Shown one piece after another: positions 8,559-17,855 of a stretch of 64,000 nucleotides of DNA. Below the pieces are notes generated by a model. The model saw only the letters and a program-made list of their open reading frames with translations. It ran no database searches and had not been told where the DNA came from. Position 1 is the stretch's first letter. The number at the start of each line of letters is the position of its first letter. A program made the position numbers and the translations under genes. This DNA comes from Ruminococcus sp. (lineage in GTDB: Bacteria > Bacillota > Clostridia > Oscillospirales > Ruminococcaceae), in contig JAIDTI010000001.1 in assembly GCA_029060755.1 (NCBI GenBank), positions 1 through 64,000 on the forward strand. The letters run 5' to 3'.

Positions 8559-9950
8559 ATGAATGAAAACCCGTTAGGATATGAATCCGTATCAAAATTA
8601 ATGGTAAAATTTTCCGTACCCAGTATTATAGGAATGCTTGTCAGTGCATTGTATAATATAGTAGACCAGCTTTTTATCGGTCAGGGTGTAGGCACAAACG
8701 GAAATGCCGCTACAACTATAGCTTTTCCGTTCTCAACAATCTGCATGGCGGTCGCTTTGCTTCTTGGAATAGGCGGTGCATCATGCTTTAATCTTACCAT
8801 AGGAAGAGGAGATATAAAGCGTGCAGGATATTTTGCAGGAAATTCCTTTACTATGCTTATTGTAAGTGGATTTATAATAAGTGCGATAACTTTCGCATTT
8901 CTTACACCTCTGCTTAAAGTTTTCGGCTCATCTGATGATGTTCTGCCGTATGCGCAGGATTATGTATTTGTGTCTGCATTTGGTTTTCCATTCCTGATTC
9001 TTACAACAGGCGGAGGACATATAATCAGGGCAGACGGAAGCCCGCAGATTACAATGGCTTGCAACCTGACAGGTGCTATAATAAATACTATCCTTGATGC
9101 AATTTTTGTACTTGTTTTTGACTGGGGAATGAAAGGTGCTGCACTTGCTACTGTTATAGGACAGGTTGTTTCTGCTGTTATTGTTATTGTTTACATCACA
9201 AAATTCAAAACCATAAAGCTTACAAAAGAACATTTCACGCCTGACTTTACAACAATACACCGTGTATGCTCAATCGGCATGGCATCATGTTTCAATCAGC
9301 TTGCTATTGCAATTGTACAGGTTGTACTTAATAATTCATTAGGTCACTATGGCGAACTTTCAGTTTACGGCAAGGACGAACCTATCGCTTGTGCAGGTAT
9401 TATCATGAAAGTAAATATGATTGTCTTTGCAATTGTAATAGGTCTTGCACAAGGTACACAGCCGATAGAAAGCTATAACTATGGTGCAAAGAAATATGAC
9501 AGAGTAAAAAAAGCATACAGACTTGCCCTTACAACAGGTGCAACTATTTCAGTAATCGCATTTATATTGTTCCAGATTTTCCCGAAACAGATTCTATCAA
9601 TATTTGGTACAGGTACAGAAACATATTTTGAGTTCGGCATAAGATTTTTCAGAATATTCTTATTTTTCACATGGATTAACTGCATACAGCCGATTTCGTC
9701 AACATTCTTTACATCAATAGGAAAAGCAATAAAAGGTGTATTTTTGTCACTTACAAGACAGATTTTATTCTTTATACCGATTTTGCTTATACTTCCGCAT
9801 ATTTTAGGCGGTATTGACGGTGTAATATATACTGGTCCTGTTGCGGATTTGCTTTCTGCTGTTGTTGCAGTTGCAATGACTTTATATGAATTTAAACTTA
9901 TGAGGAGTGAGGAAACAAATGATACAGGATATTCAGCCGTTGAAACTTGA
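8559..9950 (+). CDS. MATE family efflux transporter (MepA-like)
   Basis: 463 residues, about 12 membrane segments. The start 'NPLGYESVSKLMVKFSVPS' and the helix 1 text 'ISALYNIVDQLFIGQG'-like (seen as 'VSALYNIVDQLFIGQG') are typical of the MepA/VmrA branch, distinct from the neighbouring MATE. 'GLAQGTQPIESYNYGAKKYDRVKKA' region marks the second half. AAGGAG precedes the ATG. Its last 32 bases overlap the Nudix gene, so the two are translationally coupled. Substrate unknown; multidrug or flavin export are options within the family. Confidence 0.92.
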   Translation: MNENPLGYESVSKLMVKFSVPSIIGMLVSALYNIVDQLFIGQGVGTNGNAATTIAFPFSTICMAVALLLGIGGASCFNLTIGRGDIKRAGYFAGNSFTMLIVSGFIISAITFAFLTPLLKVFGSSDDVLPYAQDYVFVSAFGFPFLILTTGGGHIIRADGSPQITMACNLTGAIINTILDAIFVLVFDWGMKGAALATVIGQVVSAVIVIVYITKFKTIKLTKEHFTPDFTTIHRVCSIGMASCFNQLAIAIVQVVLNNSLGHYGELSVYGKDEPIACAGIIMKVNMIVFAIVIGLAQGTQPIESYNYGAKKYDRVKKAYRLALTTGATISVIAFILFQIFPKQILSIFGTGTETYFEFGIRFFRIFLFFTWINCIQPISSTFFTSIGKAIKGVFLSLTRQILFFIPILLILPHILGGIDGVIYTGPVADLLSAVVAVAMTLYEFKLMRSEETNDTGYSAVET

Positions 9951-10752
9951 CAATACATATTCTGTCGATATTCAGCCCGACGAAAACAGCATTGTTTTTC
10001 ACTTTGATGGAAAAACAGTTCTTTACAGAGATGACAAGGAAAATCCTTTTCCTGTCTATGCTGATTTGACATTGCCCGATAATCTGACTTATCTTTTTGC
10101 TGTCGGGGATAAGAGATATTTTCTGCTGAATGATTCAGTTATAGCTGTTCCCGAAGGTTTCAGCTACACTGATGTAGCAAATTTCCGTCATGACAAAACA
10201 GAAAAGCGCATAAATCAATTTGCACTTTCAATAGCTTGTCATTTATCAGTGTGGTACAATTCAAGCCGATACTGCGGAAAATGTGGAGGAATTACAGTTC
10301 CCGACAGAAAAGAACGTGCCTTGAAATGCACGTTCTGCGGAAAAAAAATATATCCACGCATAAATCCTGCTGTTATTGTCGGAGTAACTGACGGAAATCG
10401 TCTGCTTATAACAAGATACGCAGAAAACAGAGGTGTGGCACATGATGCACTTATTGCAGGATTTACGGAAATAGGCGAAACACTGGAGGAAACTGTCAGA
10501 CGTGAAGTAATGGAGGAGGTCGGACTTAAAGTAAAGAATATTCGCTATTATAAGTCACAGCCGTGGGGCGCAACTCAAACTATACTTGCAGGATTCTATT
10601 GTGATGTTGACGGAGATTCTGACATAACACTTGATGAAACAGAGTTAAGCCGTGCGGAATGGGTTGAGCGTGAGAATATACAAGGTCAGCCTGATGATTT
10701 AAGTCTCACAAATGAAATGATGATGCACTTTAAAAAGGATAATCGTCAATAA
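9919..10752 (+). CDS. nudC: NudC-like Nudix hydrolase with zinc ribbon
   Basis: 277 residues from the ATG at 9919; the upstream GTG at 9907 is part of a GA-rich ribosome site. Order: N-terminal NUDIX-like domain, a four-Cys zinc ribbon ('YCGKCGG' and 'CTFCGKK'), then the catalytic Nudix domain with the Nudix box ending 'REVMEEVGL' and the 'SQPWG' stretch that corresponds to the SQPWPFPxS mark of NudC. The family hydrolyses NAD(H) or removes NAD caps from RNA. The SQPW motif is only partly kept, so specificity is less certain. Its 3' end overlaps the facing GH25 gene by 23 bases. Confidence 0.88.
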   Translation: MIQDIQPLKLDNTYSVDIQPDENSIVFHFDGKTVLYRDDKENPFPVYADLTLPDNLTYLFAVGDKRYFLLNDSVIAVPEGFSYTDVANFRHDKTEKRINQFALSIACHLSVWYNSSRYCGKCGGITVPDRKERALKCTFCGKKIYPRINPAVIVGVTDGNRLLITRYAENRGVAHDALIAGFTEIGETLEETVRREVMEEVGLKVKNIRYYKSQPWGATQTILAGFYCDVDGDSDITLDETELSRAEWVERENIQGQPDDLSLTNEMMMHFKKDNRQ

Positions 10753-11401
10753 TTGTCTCTCCGTCAATTATTAAAGTTATTCGATGTGATTTTCCGAAAC
10801 CGTTAAGCTTTGCATTGCTGATAATATCGGGATAATTCTCAAAAGACTCATTTATATCAACATCTCCGTCTATGCCGTTTATTCTGCCTTTTGCGGATTT
10901 CTGCCACATACCGTACTTTCCGTTGTAATTCGGTTTCGGCACATCATAATTTGCAACCCATACAGTATATTTTTCTGTAATTTCAGATTCAATATATGTT
11001 TCAAGTGCATTTGCTGACATATATAATCCCACAAAACAGCCGTTTTTTTCAACAATATCAAGAAAAGTGCGTATTATATCACTTACAGCCGATTTTCCCA
11101 TAGATAATACGCTCTGTTCCTCTACATCATAATAAATCGGATATTCAAACTGTTTTTCTTTGATAACTTCAAGACAAGCCAGAGCCTCACGCTTTGCATC
11201 TTCAGGCGATTTTGCGTAGCTGTACCAATATACACCGCATGGTATATTATTTGATTTACAGCCATTATAATTCTGCTCAAAATACTTGTCAGTCTGATTT
11301 GCCTGATTTCCATATCCTGCACGTATTATCACAAAATCAGTCTTTACTATGTTCCAGTCAATTTTCCCCTGCCATTCAGAAACATCAATGCCATTTGCCA
11401 T
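10730..11401 (-). CDS. Glycoside hydrolase family 25 lysozyme (muramidase)
   Basis: 223 residues and no signal peptide. 'GIDVSEWQGKIDW' gives Asp6; 'YYDVEEQ' gives Asp92 and Glu94, the acidic pair of the GH25 active site; 'AGYGN', 'GVYWYSYA' and 'WVANYD' are conserved barrel strands. It cleaves the MurNAc-GlcNAc bond of peptidoglycan. A tail of about 25 residues after the barrel ends in 'IIDDYPF' and is not assigned. AGGTGA precedes the ATG. Absence of a leader suggests release by lysis, an unconventional route, or a phage-derived endolysin. The gene faces nudC with overlapping 3' ends and no terminator between them. Confidence 0.9.
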   Translation of the reverse strand: MANGIDVSEWQGKIDWNIVKTDFVIIRAGYGNQANQTDKYFEQNYNGCKSNNIPCGVYWYSYAKSPEDAKREALACLEVIKEKQFEYPIYYDVEEQSVLSMGKSAVSDIIRTFLDIVEKNGCFVGLYMSANALETYIESEITEKYTVWVANYDVPKPNYNGKYGMWQKSAKGRINGIDGDVDINESFENYPDIISNAKLNGFGKSHRITLIIDGETIIDDYPF

Positions 11402-11438
11402 AAATAATCACCTCAATAAATATTATATAAATTTCCTA

Positions 11439-11467
11439 TTGATTTTGTTACGCTGATATGGTATAAT
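11439..11467 (+). promoter_or_regulatory. Promoter of mtnN
   Basis: TTGATT (11439-11444), 17-base spacer, TATAAT (11462-11467); AAAAGGAG then precedes the ATG. Confidence 0.8.
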
Positions 11468-11497
11468 TTATATATAATAAAAAAAAGGAGTGAAAAC

Positions 11498-12175
11498 ATG
11501 AAAACAATTGCAATTATAGGAGCTATGCCGTCCGAACTTGCAGATATAAGAAATATGCTTGGTGATGCTGAAATAAAGCGTATATCGGGCTTTGATTTCT
11601 ATATCAACTCATACAAGGGCAACACTGTCATCAATGCCTGCTGTGGTATTGCAAAGGTAAACTCTGCACTCTGCACGCAAGTCATGATTGATAATTTCAA
11701 GCCTGATTATGTTATCAATACAGGTGTTGCAGGCGGTATGAATAAAGCTGTAAAAGTGTGTGATATTGTAATATCAACAGAAGTGCTTCCGCATGATTTG
11801 GATTTGCATTTCCTCAAGGATTATCCGCCATACTGTGCAATTTTCAAGGCTGATGAAAAACTTATTGAAACAGCAGAAAAAGTATGTGCTGATAATAACA
11901 TAACAAGTTTCAGAGGTCGTATTGTATCAGGTGAAGCATTTATTTCTGACAGCAGTATCAAAGCACAGATTCAGGAAAAATTCAATCCCTATGCTGTTGA
12001 TATGGAAAGTACAGCTGTAGGTCATGCCTGCTATCTCAATGATGTTCCATACGTGAGTGTACGCTGTATTTCTGATAATGCAGATGATGAGGGTGCAATG
12101 TCCTTTGATGAATTTGAGAAAATTGCCGCTAAAAGAGTGGCAGAAATCGTATTGAAAATGACAGAATTAATTTAA
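11498..12175 (+). CDS. mtnN: 5'-methylthioadenosine/S-adenosylhomocysteine nucleosidase
   Basis: 225 residues, usual length. It hydrolyses MTA and SAH, recycling sulfur and purine and removing the methyltransferase inhibitor SAH. Marks: 'IAIIGAMPSELADI' at the start, 'INTGVAGGM' in the middle, 'SGEAFI' and the 'AVDMESTAVGH' loop that holds the ribose-binding Met-Glu pair, followed by 'SVRCISDNADDEG' with the catalytic Asp. A dockerin gene begins 14 bases downstream, apparently on the same transcript. Confidence 0.96.
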   Translation: MKTIAIIGAMPSELADIRNMLGDAEIKRISGFDFYINSYKGNTVINACCGIAKVNSALCTQVMIDNFKPDYVINTGVAGGMNKAVKVCDIVISTEVLPHDLDLHFLKDYPPYCAIFKADEKLIETAEKVCADNNITSFRGRIVSGEAFISDSSIKAQIQEKFNPYAVDMESTAVGHACYLNDVPYVSVRCISDNADDEGAMSFDEFEKIAAKRVAEIVLKMTELI

Positions 12176-12189
12176 GGAGAAAGAGAAAA

Positions 12190-13083
12190 ATGAAAAAACT
12201 TTTAGTAACATTATCAGCAGTAGTCTTAATGACTGCCACAACATCAGCATTTACTGCAAATGCCGATTACATACCAACTGTTTATTTTACTCCCCATGCT
12301 GAAACCGATTCAGAGGGTACACTTGTTATAAGTCGTGAGGAGCTTGCAAAAGGTCTTACTGTAACAACAGATGTTTTTATTGATGATACATCAAAAACCT
12401 GCTGGAGCGTTGACCCGAAATGGAAATGCCCGACTTCTTTCATAAAACTTGATAACGTCATTGACCCGCAAGTCCCGTATATCCCTTATGCCTATGCGGA
12501 GGAAAAAGACGGCGAACTTAAAAGAATAAGACATTACACTGCCTGTGGAAAAGATGAGAAACTGAACACAATGTTCTTTGCCTGCGACCTTGGTACTATA
12601 TACAAAGACAACTCTCCGCTTACTCCATACGGCGAAAATACCACTGATTATGCACTTACAAGCTTTGACATGATTTTTAACAGAAATATTCCGTACGGCG
12701 AATATGATGTTTACTTCCTTACACAGGCAGAAGATTATGCTGACCAGAGATACAGCAATGTTTCAATGAGAACGGGCGAAGAAAGTCTTACAGTTATTCC
12801 AAATGTAAAGAATCTTCATATAAAAATTACAGGTGCAAATAAGGGCGATATAAATAACGACGGTTTTATTGATGCAAATGATGCAACAATGGCTCTTGAC
12901 GCATTTTCAGCAGTTTCAACAGGTGAGGACAGCGGACTTAATGATGATGAATTTTTGGCAGGTGATGTAAATTCAGACGATATTATTGACTCAAATGACG
13001 CTTCTGCTATTCTTGGATATTATTCATACCTCTCAACTTCTGAAGGCGAATTAAGCATAGAAGATTATCTGAATCAGCAGTAA
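12190..13083 (+). CDS. Secreted dockerin type I protein, N-terminal domain of unknown function
   Basis: 297 residues. A signal peptide (residues 1-26, 'KKLLVTLSAVVLMTA' then 'ANA') is followed by a domain of about 185 residues that I do not recognise, with Cys and Tyr-rich beta-like segments. The C-terminus (about 218-290) is a dockerin with two EF-hand-like calcium loops, 'DINNDGFIDANDA' and 'DVNSDDIIDSNDASAIL'. Dockerins bind cohesins, so the product should be secreted and attached to a cellulosome-type scaffold. No cohesin is in the window. It follows mtnN by 14 bases with AAGGAGA as ribosome site and ends at a strong terminator. Confidence 0.85.
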   Translation: MKKLLVTLSAVVLMTATTSAFTANADYIPTVYFTPHAETDSEGTLVISREELAKGLTVTTDVFIDDTSKTCWSVDPKWKCPTSFIKLDNVIDPQVPYIPYAYAEEKDGELKRIRHYTACGKDEKLNTMFFACDLGTIYKDNSPLTPYGENTTDYALTSFDMIFNRNIPYGEYDVYFLTQAEDYADQRYSNVSMRTGEESLTVIPNVKNLHIKITGANKGDINNDGFIDANDATMALDAFSAVSTGEDSGLNDDEFLAGDVNSDDIIDSNDASAILGYYSYLSTSEGELSIEDYLNQQ

Positions 13084-13086
13084 AAA

Positions 13087-13119
13087 AACAGACGTTCCTT
13101 ATTTTGGGGAACGTCTGTT
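13087..13119. terminator. Bidirectional terminator
   Basis: A perfect 12-bp stem, AACAGACGTTCC (13087-13098) against GGAACGTCTGTT (13108-13119), flanked by an A-run and T-run. It separates the dockerin gene from the facing response-regulator gene. Confidence 0.92.
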
Positions 13120-13122
13120 TTG

Positions 13123-13749
13123 TTAAATTATATTATTTTTTATAGCAAAAACCGCCAGTTGTGTACGGTCTTTCAGGTGAAGTTTTTCAAGTAGCCGTGA
13201 TATGCCGTTACGGACTGTTCCTTCAGCAAGAAACATTCTGTGTGCAATTTCTTTGTTGTCACAGCCGTCGCATATATGGCGGAGAAATTCTGTTTCACGC
13301 TCTGTCAAGCCGAATTCATCAGGATTGGACGGCATAACAGTTTCCTGCTTTATCGACTGAAAAATATTGTCGCAGAATACATTTATACCACCCGAAACAG
13401 CTTTAATTGAGTTTATAATCTGTGCATTGTCCATTTCTTTCAGGATATAACCGTCCGCACCGCTTGAAAGTGCCTTTTGCACTGTTTCTTTATCGTCAAA
13501 TGTTGTAAGTACAAGTACTTTCACGCTGTTAAGTTTCTGTTTAATCTGCTTTGTGCCGTAACCGCCGTCAAAATCGGGCATACGCATATCCATAAGCACA
13601 ACATCAGGGCGGAGACGTATTGACATTTCATACGCTTCTTTGCCGTCTGATGCTTCACCCACAACCTGTATATCATTATCCTGTGAAAGAACTGCTTTAA
13701 GTCCTGTCCGCAGAATCTGTACATCATCTGCAATAATTACCTTTATCAT
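13123..13749 (-). CDS. NarL/LuxR family response regulator
   Basis: 208 residues. Receiver domain (1-120) with 'IIADDVQILR' acidic pair, phospho-acceptor Asp in 'VVLMDMRMPDFDG', and the Lys of 'ILKEMDN'. C-terminal LuxR-type HTH (about 145-205), 'LTERETEFLRHICDG' and 'NKEIAHRMFLAEGTVRN'. Partner of the kinase upstream, with which it shares an ATGA overlap. Part of the DUF2157-kinase-regulator operon. Likely targets include its own operon, since repeated TGTCAC sites lie upstream of the operon promoter (inference). Confidence 0.95.
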   Translation of the reverse strand: MIKVIIADDVQILRTGLKAVLSQDNDIQVVGEASDGKEAYEMSIRLRPDVVLMDMRMPDFDGGYGTKQIKQKLNSVKVLVLTTFDDKETVQKALSSGADGYILKEMDNAQIINSIKAVSGGINVFCDNIFQSIKQETVMPSNPDEFGLTERETEFLRHICDGCDNKEIAHRMFLAEGTVRNGISRLLEKLHLKDRTQLAVFAIKNNII

Positions 13750-15305
13750 TCAATTTTCTGCTCCTTTGGTATTTTTATTATTGTAGTAAAGCCCTCACCC
13801 TCAACTGACGAAAACTTAACACTTCCACCGATTGCTTCTGTGCGTGTACGAATACCCGAAAGACCGTTATTTTCTTTTATTTCGGAACACCCTGCTCCGT
13901 TATCGAAAATATACAGTTCAAGACGGTCAGCAAGAAATTTCACGATAATGTCTATTCTGTCCGCACCTGAATATCTCATAGCATTTGTAAGTGTTTCACG
14001 GATATTATCGTACACTTCACGAATACAAAACGAAAAACTTTCGTCCTCTGCTCCCTGAATACACGTTTCAACCTTTATATTGCGTACAGCTGTTGTAACA
14101 GTCTGAACTGCTCTTGTGACAGATGTCATAAATTCATCGTCACGCAGATTATTTATTGAGCATCTCAACTGTGTTATGCCACTTCTTGATAAGCCGTCAA
14201 TCTCTGAAACATATTCAAGAATTTTGTTTCTGTCTGTTTCAACCTGTAAAACTTTGGCAATTGAGCTAATCATTGTAAAAGTATGTCCAGCTGAATCGTG
14301 AATTTCCTGTGCAATTCTGTTGCGTTCATGTTCAAGCGACAGCTTTTTTTCTGTTTCAGCAAGTTCATAGTATTCAGATACATTGTTAATTATAATGACT
14401 TTTGCAATTTCAACGCCCTTTTTGTTTACGCAATTGCTTTGTCTTACATTGTAAAATATATCATCTATTTCAATATCACCCTGATTACTGCCGATTTTTT
14501 CTATAAAATCAGTCATTGTCCTGATATTTTCAAGATTTATTATTTTATCGGAATATTTGTTCTTATATGTTATTTTATTATCCGCATCAAAAACAATAAC
14601 AGCTGTACTGATATTATCTATAGTATCATTTATGGCTATTCTGTTTATATTAAGCAAGCCGAAACGTTTTATAGCTATGAGAATCATAATTACAGAAAAA
14701 GCAAAAAAAAGCGGAGTAAGTTCAATTTTTGATTTGATAACACCTGTAACCGTGAATACGTTCACAATAAGAGGAACAGCCGTTGCAAGTGCAAGGAGTG
14801 TGCGCGAACGCTCATTTTTTTTGCCTGCACCGATAACAGCAATTCCCGATATTATGAATATATAAAATATAAGCTGAAAAGCATAGAAAAGGAATCCATA
14901 TTTTATATTGCCTTTTTGAAATTCCATATAATACAAGCTGTGAATCGGATTTGTTGCTATGGATATGAACATTACAGCAGAAATAACAGGCAGAAACTTT
15001 GTATATTTTCTTATTTTTACTCCTGAATATTCAGCGGAGAACATAAACCAGAACGGCGAAAAACAGCATATACCGATATTTCCTATAATATAGCTAATCC
15101 ATAGCTGACGTATGCTCTCCGAAAACAGAATAAGAAGTTGAGAAATAAGCCATAGCGCAATTGAAAGCTGACACATTATAAAAAGATGCGTCATTCTGTT
15201 ATTGTTGCCACGTCTTAAAATCCAGCCGACTGTGCCAATCATTCCGCCTAAACCGATAAAAAGCAATACTGCTGATAGTATTGTAACTATATTTACAGTC
15301 TGCAT
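13746..15305 (-). CDS. Membrane sensor histidine kinase (HisKA_3/NarX class, 7TM N-terminus)
   Basis: 519 residues from the ATG at 15305; a GTG at 15323 in frame would add 6 residues but has no clear ribosome site. The N-terminal 220 residues hold about seven hydrophobic helices, like the 7TM 'N-terminal histidine kinase' sensor module. A PAS-like segment (about 230-325) precedes the dimerisation domain with 'ERNRIAQEIHDSAGHT' (phospho-His), then a HATPase with 'DNGAG' and 'GLSGIRTRTEAIGG'. The start codon lies one base after the stop of the DUF2157 gene and the end overlaps the regulator gene, so all three are coupled. Confidence 0.93.
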   Translation of the reverse strand: MQTVNIVTILSAVLLFIGLGGMIGTVGWILRRGNNNRMTHLFIMCQLSIALWLISQLLILFSESIRQLWISYIIGNIGICCFSPFWFMFSAEYSGVKIRKYTKFLPVISAVMFISIATNPIHSLYYMEFQKGNIKYGFLFYAFQLIFYIFIISGIAVIGAGKKNERSRTLLALATAVPLIVNVFTVTGVIKSKIELTPLFFAFSVIMILIAIKRFGLLNINRIAINDTIDNISTAVIVFDADNKITYKNKYSDKIINLENIRTMTDFIEKIGSNQGDIEIDDIFYNVRQSNCVNKKGVEIAKVIIINNVSEYYELAETEKKLSLEHERNRIAQEIHDSAGHTFTMISSIAKVLQVETDRNKILEYVSEIDGLSRSGITQLRCSINNLRDDEFMTSVTRAVQTVTTAVRNIKVETCIQGAEDESFSFCIREVYDNIRETLTNAMRYSGADRIDIIVKFLADRLELYIFDNGAGCSEIKENNGLSGIRTRTEAIGGSVKFSSVEGEGFTTIIKIPKEQKIE

Positions 15306-15306
15306 C

Positions 15307-17697
15307 TCACCATGTCCAGTCACTGAAAGTTTTTGATACTTTTGATTTCATTGTCTCACCGTTTTTCTTGCATATTTCATTTATAGATGCAATTGTTATA
15401 AACACAATACCTACTATAAGCAGATAGAGCCACCAGCCTGCACTATTGAAATATCTGTATGTTGATGAAATTGTAAGCACAACAAGTGAAATTGATGAAA
15501 CTGTAAACCATGTTTTACTTTTCAGGAAGAATGAGAGAACAAGTACTCCTGCTGTTACAGCAAGAACAAATATTCTGTTTCCTATATTGTTAAATATAAG
15601 TCCGTCAATCATAAGACTTATAAATGAAAGTACAAATATTATTGTTGATGCACTCTTTGACACACTCTTATTATTTTTCCATATAATCATATATGCTGCA
15701 CCAAGAAGTGCAAATATAGCGATATTGACTTTACTTGCAATCATTGATGAAGCAGGTGTAAGGAAAGGTCTTGTCATAAATGCAAAGCAAGCAATTGTTG
15801 CTGAAATAGAAACAAGTACACAAGCTGTTTCTTTCTTTGTATTTCTTTTTATGAATCCTGCAATAAATACAGCTATTGCAATTGTTCTAAGAAAAAATGT
15901 TGCTCTGCTTGTAAGCGGAAACGGAATAACAGCTGTCCATGAACTAAGCAGAATAACATCAATCAGTGTTTTGTTATCACTTTTAACTGAAAAACCGTCA
16001 GGGAAAACAATTCTTGAAATAATAACAAGTATAATGAAAAGACCAAGCATTATATAAAGTCTCATATCTGAATCATCATCAAGATAATGTTTGAGTATGC
16101 TGTTTGTGAGAAAAATAAATCCTATAACTGAGCCTGTTGCTGTAATGTTACAGCTCATTGAATAAGATACAACAAAATGTGCTATACAGAGTATAACAGG
16201 AATCATGAAAAGCTGTGAATATCTTGAAATACTGAGAAGTACAGCTGTCGCAGAAATCATGCTTGTGTATATAATAGCCTGCGATTTTACGGGGTGATTT
16301 GCATAGAAGCTGAAATTTATTTTCGGAAGATATACAAAGAATCCTGCTGTAAGTACATATATCAGTACAAGAAGTCCATAAGCAAATGTTATTCTTTCAT
16401 CACTTCCCATGTGCGTAACCAACATAAGATTTGAATTAAAGAACACTGCCATAAGAAACGGAATTATCGGAAAAGCAAGTCCTGATGCTGTCTGAACTGA
16501 TTTATCCTGATTAAGTCCATAGCTTGCAATTATAACAGAAGTTACAGCAGGAACGATAAATCCTGCCCAGAGAGTTTCTCTGTTTACCGCAGAAAGTGAA
16601 ACAATTGAGCCTATAACAGCACCAACAAGCGTAATAACCTTACATGATGCAAGATTTTTCGGGATAAATCTGTTTACAAGACAAAATGCAAGTGTAATAA
16701 ATGAGAACAAAAGCATTGCATCATATTTTCCTATTTTATCTTCAGCAAGGAAAGATATAATCATTCCTGTATATAATCCCACAAGATTAAACAGAGGGAA
16801 CATATATTTTTTATTTTTGAAAATACCATATACAAGAAACTGTGCAAGCAGTATAATGAGTACAAGGAAAGTATATATTGTCGGGTCAAAAGTTGTCCAG
16901 AGAACATATAAGCACGCAAGAAACTGATATACAACAGCTGAAATATCGCCGACTAATACAACAGGTCTTTCCATATCTGTATCTTTTTGTGGTTTTAAGA
17001 AATGTATTACAGCCGTCATGATAAGCTGTGCAAGAGCGATAACAGGGGCGAACTGCTCATAGTTTTCAGTTGGCTGAATACAGAGGAAAACAATCGCTAA
17101 AGAAGTGAAAGCAGAACCTATGTAGTTGAAAGCCTTGCTGTTGTAAAGTGAATAGCCTGCAAATGATGCAGAAGCAACTATAAGTGCTGATACAGAGTAG
17201 AGAAGTGCAAAGCCATCGCCATCGACTGCAAACCAGTCGCCGAGAAGTCTGTAATATCCTGCTGTTATAAATGCGATAACTGCAATTATTGAACCAATCA
17301 TATAGAATGACATTGATGTGCGGTTAAGCTTTATGACTTTTTTAAGCAGAACACTTATTCCGAATCCTAATGCAGATTCAGCAAGAAGTGCAAACACACG
17401 ACCGAGTGCGTTCATTTTAACCCAGTTTGCAGCAACAAAAGCAATTGCACCAAGAACTATAAAAGCTGTACCGATAAGGAGCATAACAGCTGACGCACTT
17501 AGTTTTGGTCGTGGCGGTTTTGGTGATTTGGGTGATTTTGGTGGTATTGGCGGTAATTCCACACGCTCCCCGTTAATTATATAGAACTGTTTTTCTTCTT
17601 TTTTGCTAGATTTTACACAAGCTATAATAACCAGTGTTATAACAGCAGGAATAGCCATCATAACTCCTGCAATAAGAATAATTGCTATAAATCCCAT
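15307..17697 (-). CDS. Large DUF2157-type integral membrane protein
   Basis: 796 residues. A first membrane helix (5-27) is followed by a short cytosolic or external stretch with a proline-rich piece, 'PPIPPKSPKSPKPPRPK', then about 20 or more hydrophobic helices to the end. The part from 'SASAVMLLIGTAFIVLGAI' onward ('FVAANWVKM', 'AESALGFG', 'YRLLGDWFA') resembles DUF2157. Function of that family is not known. It is the first gene of an operon with a two-component system, so it may act as the sensor input or be what that system controls. AGGAGG precedes the ATG. Confidence 0.75.
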   Translation of the reverse strand: MGFIAIILIAGVMMAIPAVITLVIIACVKSSKKEEKQFYIINGERVELPPIPPKSPKSPKPPRPKLSASAVMLLIGTAFIVLGAIAFVAANWVKMNALGRVFALLAESALGFGISVLLKKVIKLNRTSMSFYMIGSIIAVIAFITAGYYRLLGDWFAVDGDGFALLYSVSALIVASASFAGYSLYNSKAFNYIGSAFTSLAIVFLCIQPTENYEQFAPVIALAQLIMTAVIHFLKPQKDTDMERPVVLVGDISAVVYQFLACLYVLWTTFDPTIYTFLVLIILLAQFLVYGIFKNKKYMFPLFNLVGLYTGMIISFLAEDKIGKYDAMLLFSFITLAFCLVNRFIPKNLASCKVITLVGAVIGSIVSLSAVNRETLWAGFIVPAVTSVIIASYGLNQDKSVQTASGLAFPIIPFLMAVFFNSNLMLVTHMGSDERITFAYGLLVLIYVLTAGFFVYLPKINFSFYANHPVKSQAIIYTSMISATAVLLSISRYSQLFMIPVILCIAHFVVSYSMSCNITATGSVIGFIFLTNSILKHYLDDDSDMRLYIMLGLFIILVIISRIVFPDGFSVKSDNKTLIDVILLSSWTAVIPFPLTSRATFFLRTIAIAVFIAGFIKRNTKKETACVLVSISATIACFAFMTRPFLTPASSMIASKVNIAIFALLGAAYMIIWKNNKSVSKSASTIIFVLSFISLMIDGLIFNNIGNRIFVLAVTAGVLVLSFFLKSKTWFTVSSISLVVLTISSTYRYFNSAGWWLYLLIVGIVFITIASINEICKKNGETMKSKVSKTFSDWTW

Positions 17698-17746
17698 AAA
17701 ATACCTCCTCTGTTAATCATGATATTATATTTTTTACTGTAATTAT

Positions 17747-17775
17747 ATAATATCACAAATTTTCCTGATTTGTAA
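17747..17775 (-). promoter_or_regulatory. Promoter of the DUF2157-kinase-regulator operon
   Basis: Minus strand TTACAA (17775-17770), 17-base spacer, TATTAT (17752-17747). Confidence 0.65.
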
Positions 17776-17784
17776 GATGCTGTA

Positions 17785-17811
17785 TGTCACTTTTGCAGTG
17801 ACAAATGTCAC
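17785..17811. repeat. Triple TGTCAC repeat upstream of the operon promoter (candidate operator)
   Basis: TGTCAC at 17785-17790, its inverse GTGACA at 17798-17803, and TGTCAC again at 17806-17811. The block starts 9 bases upstream of the -35, the usual place for an activator such as a NarL-type regulator. Function is inferred from position and symmetry. Confidence 0.5.
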
Positions 17812-17855
17812 TATTATTATAGCATTGCAGGAAAATCATGTCAATTAAGCTGAAA

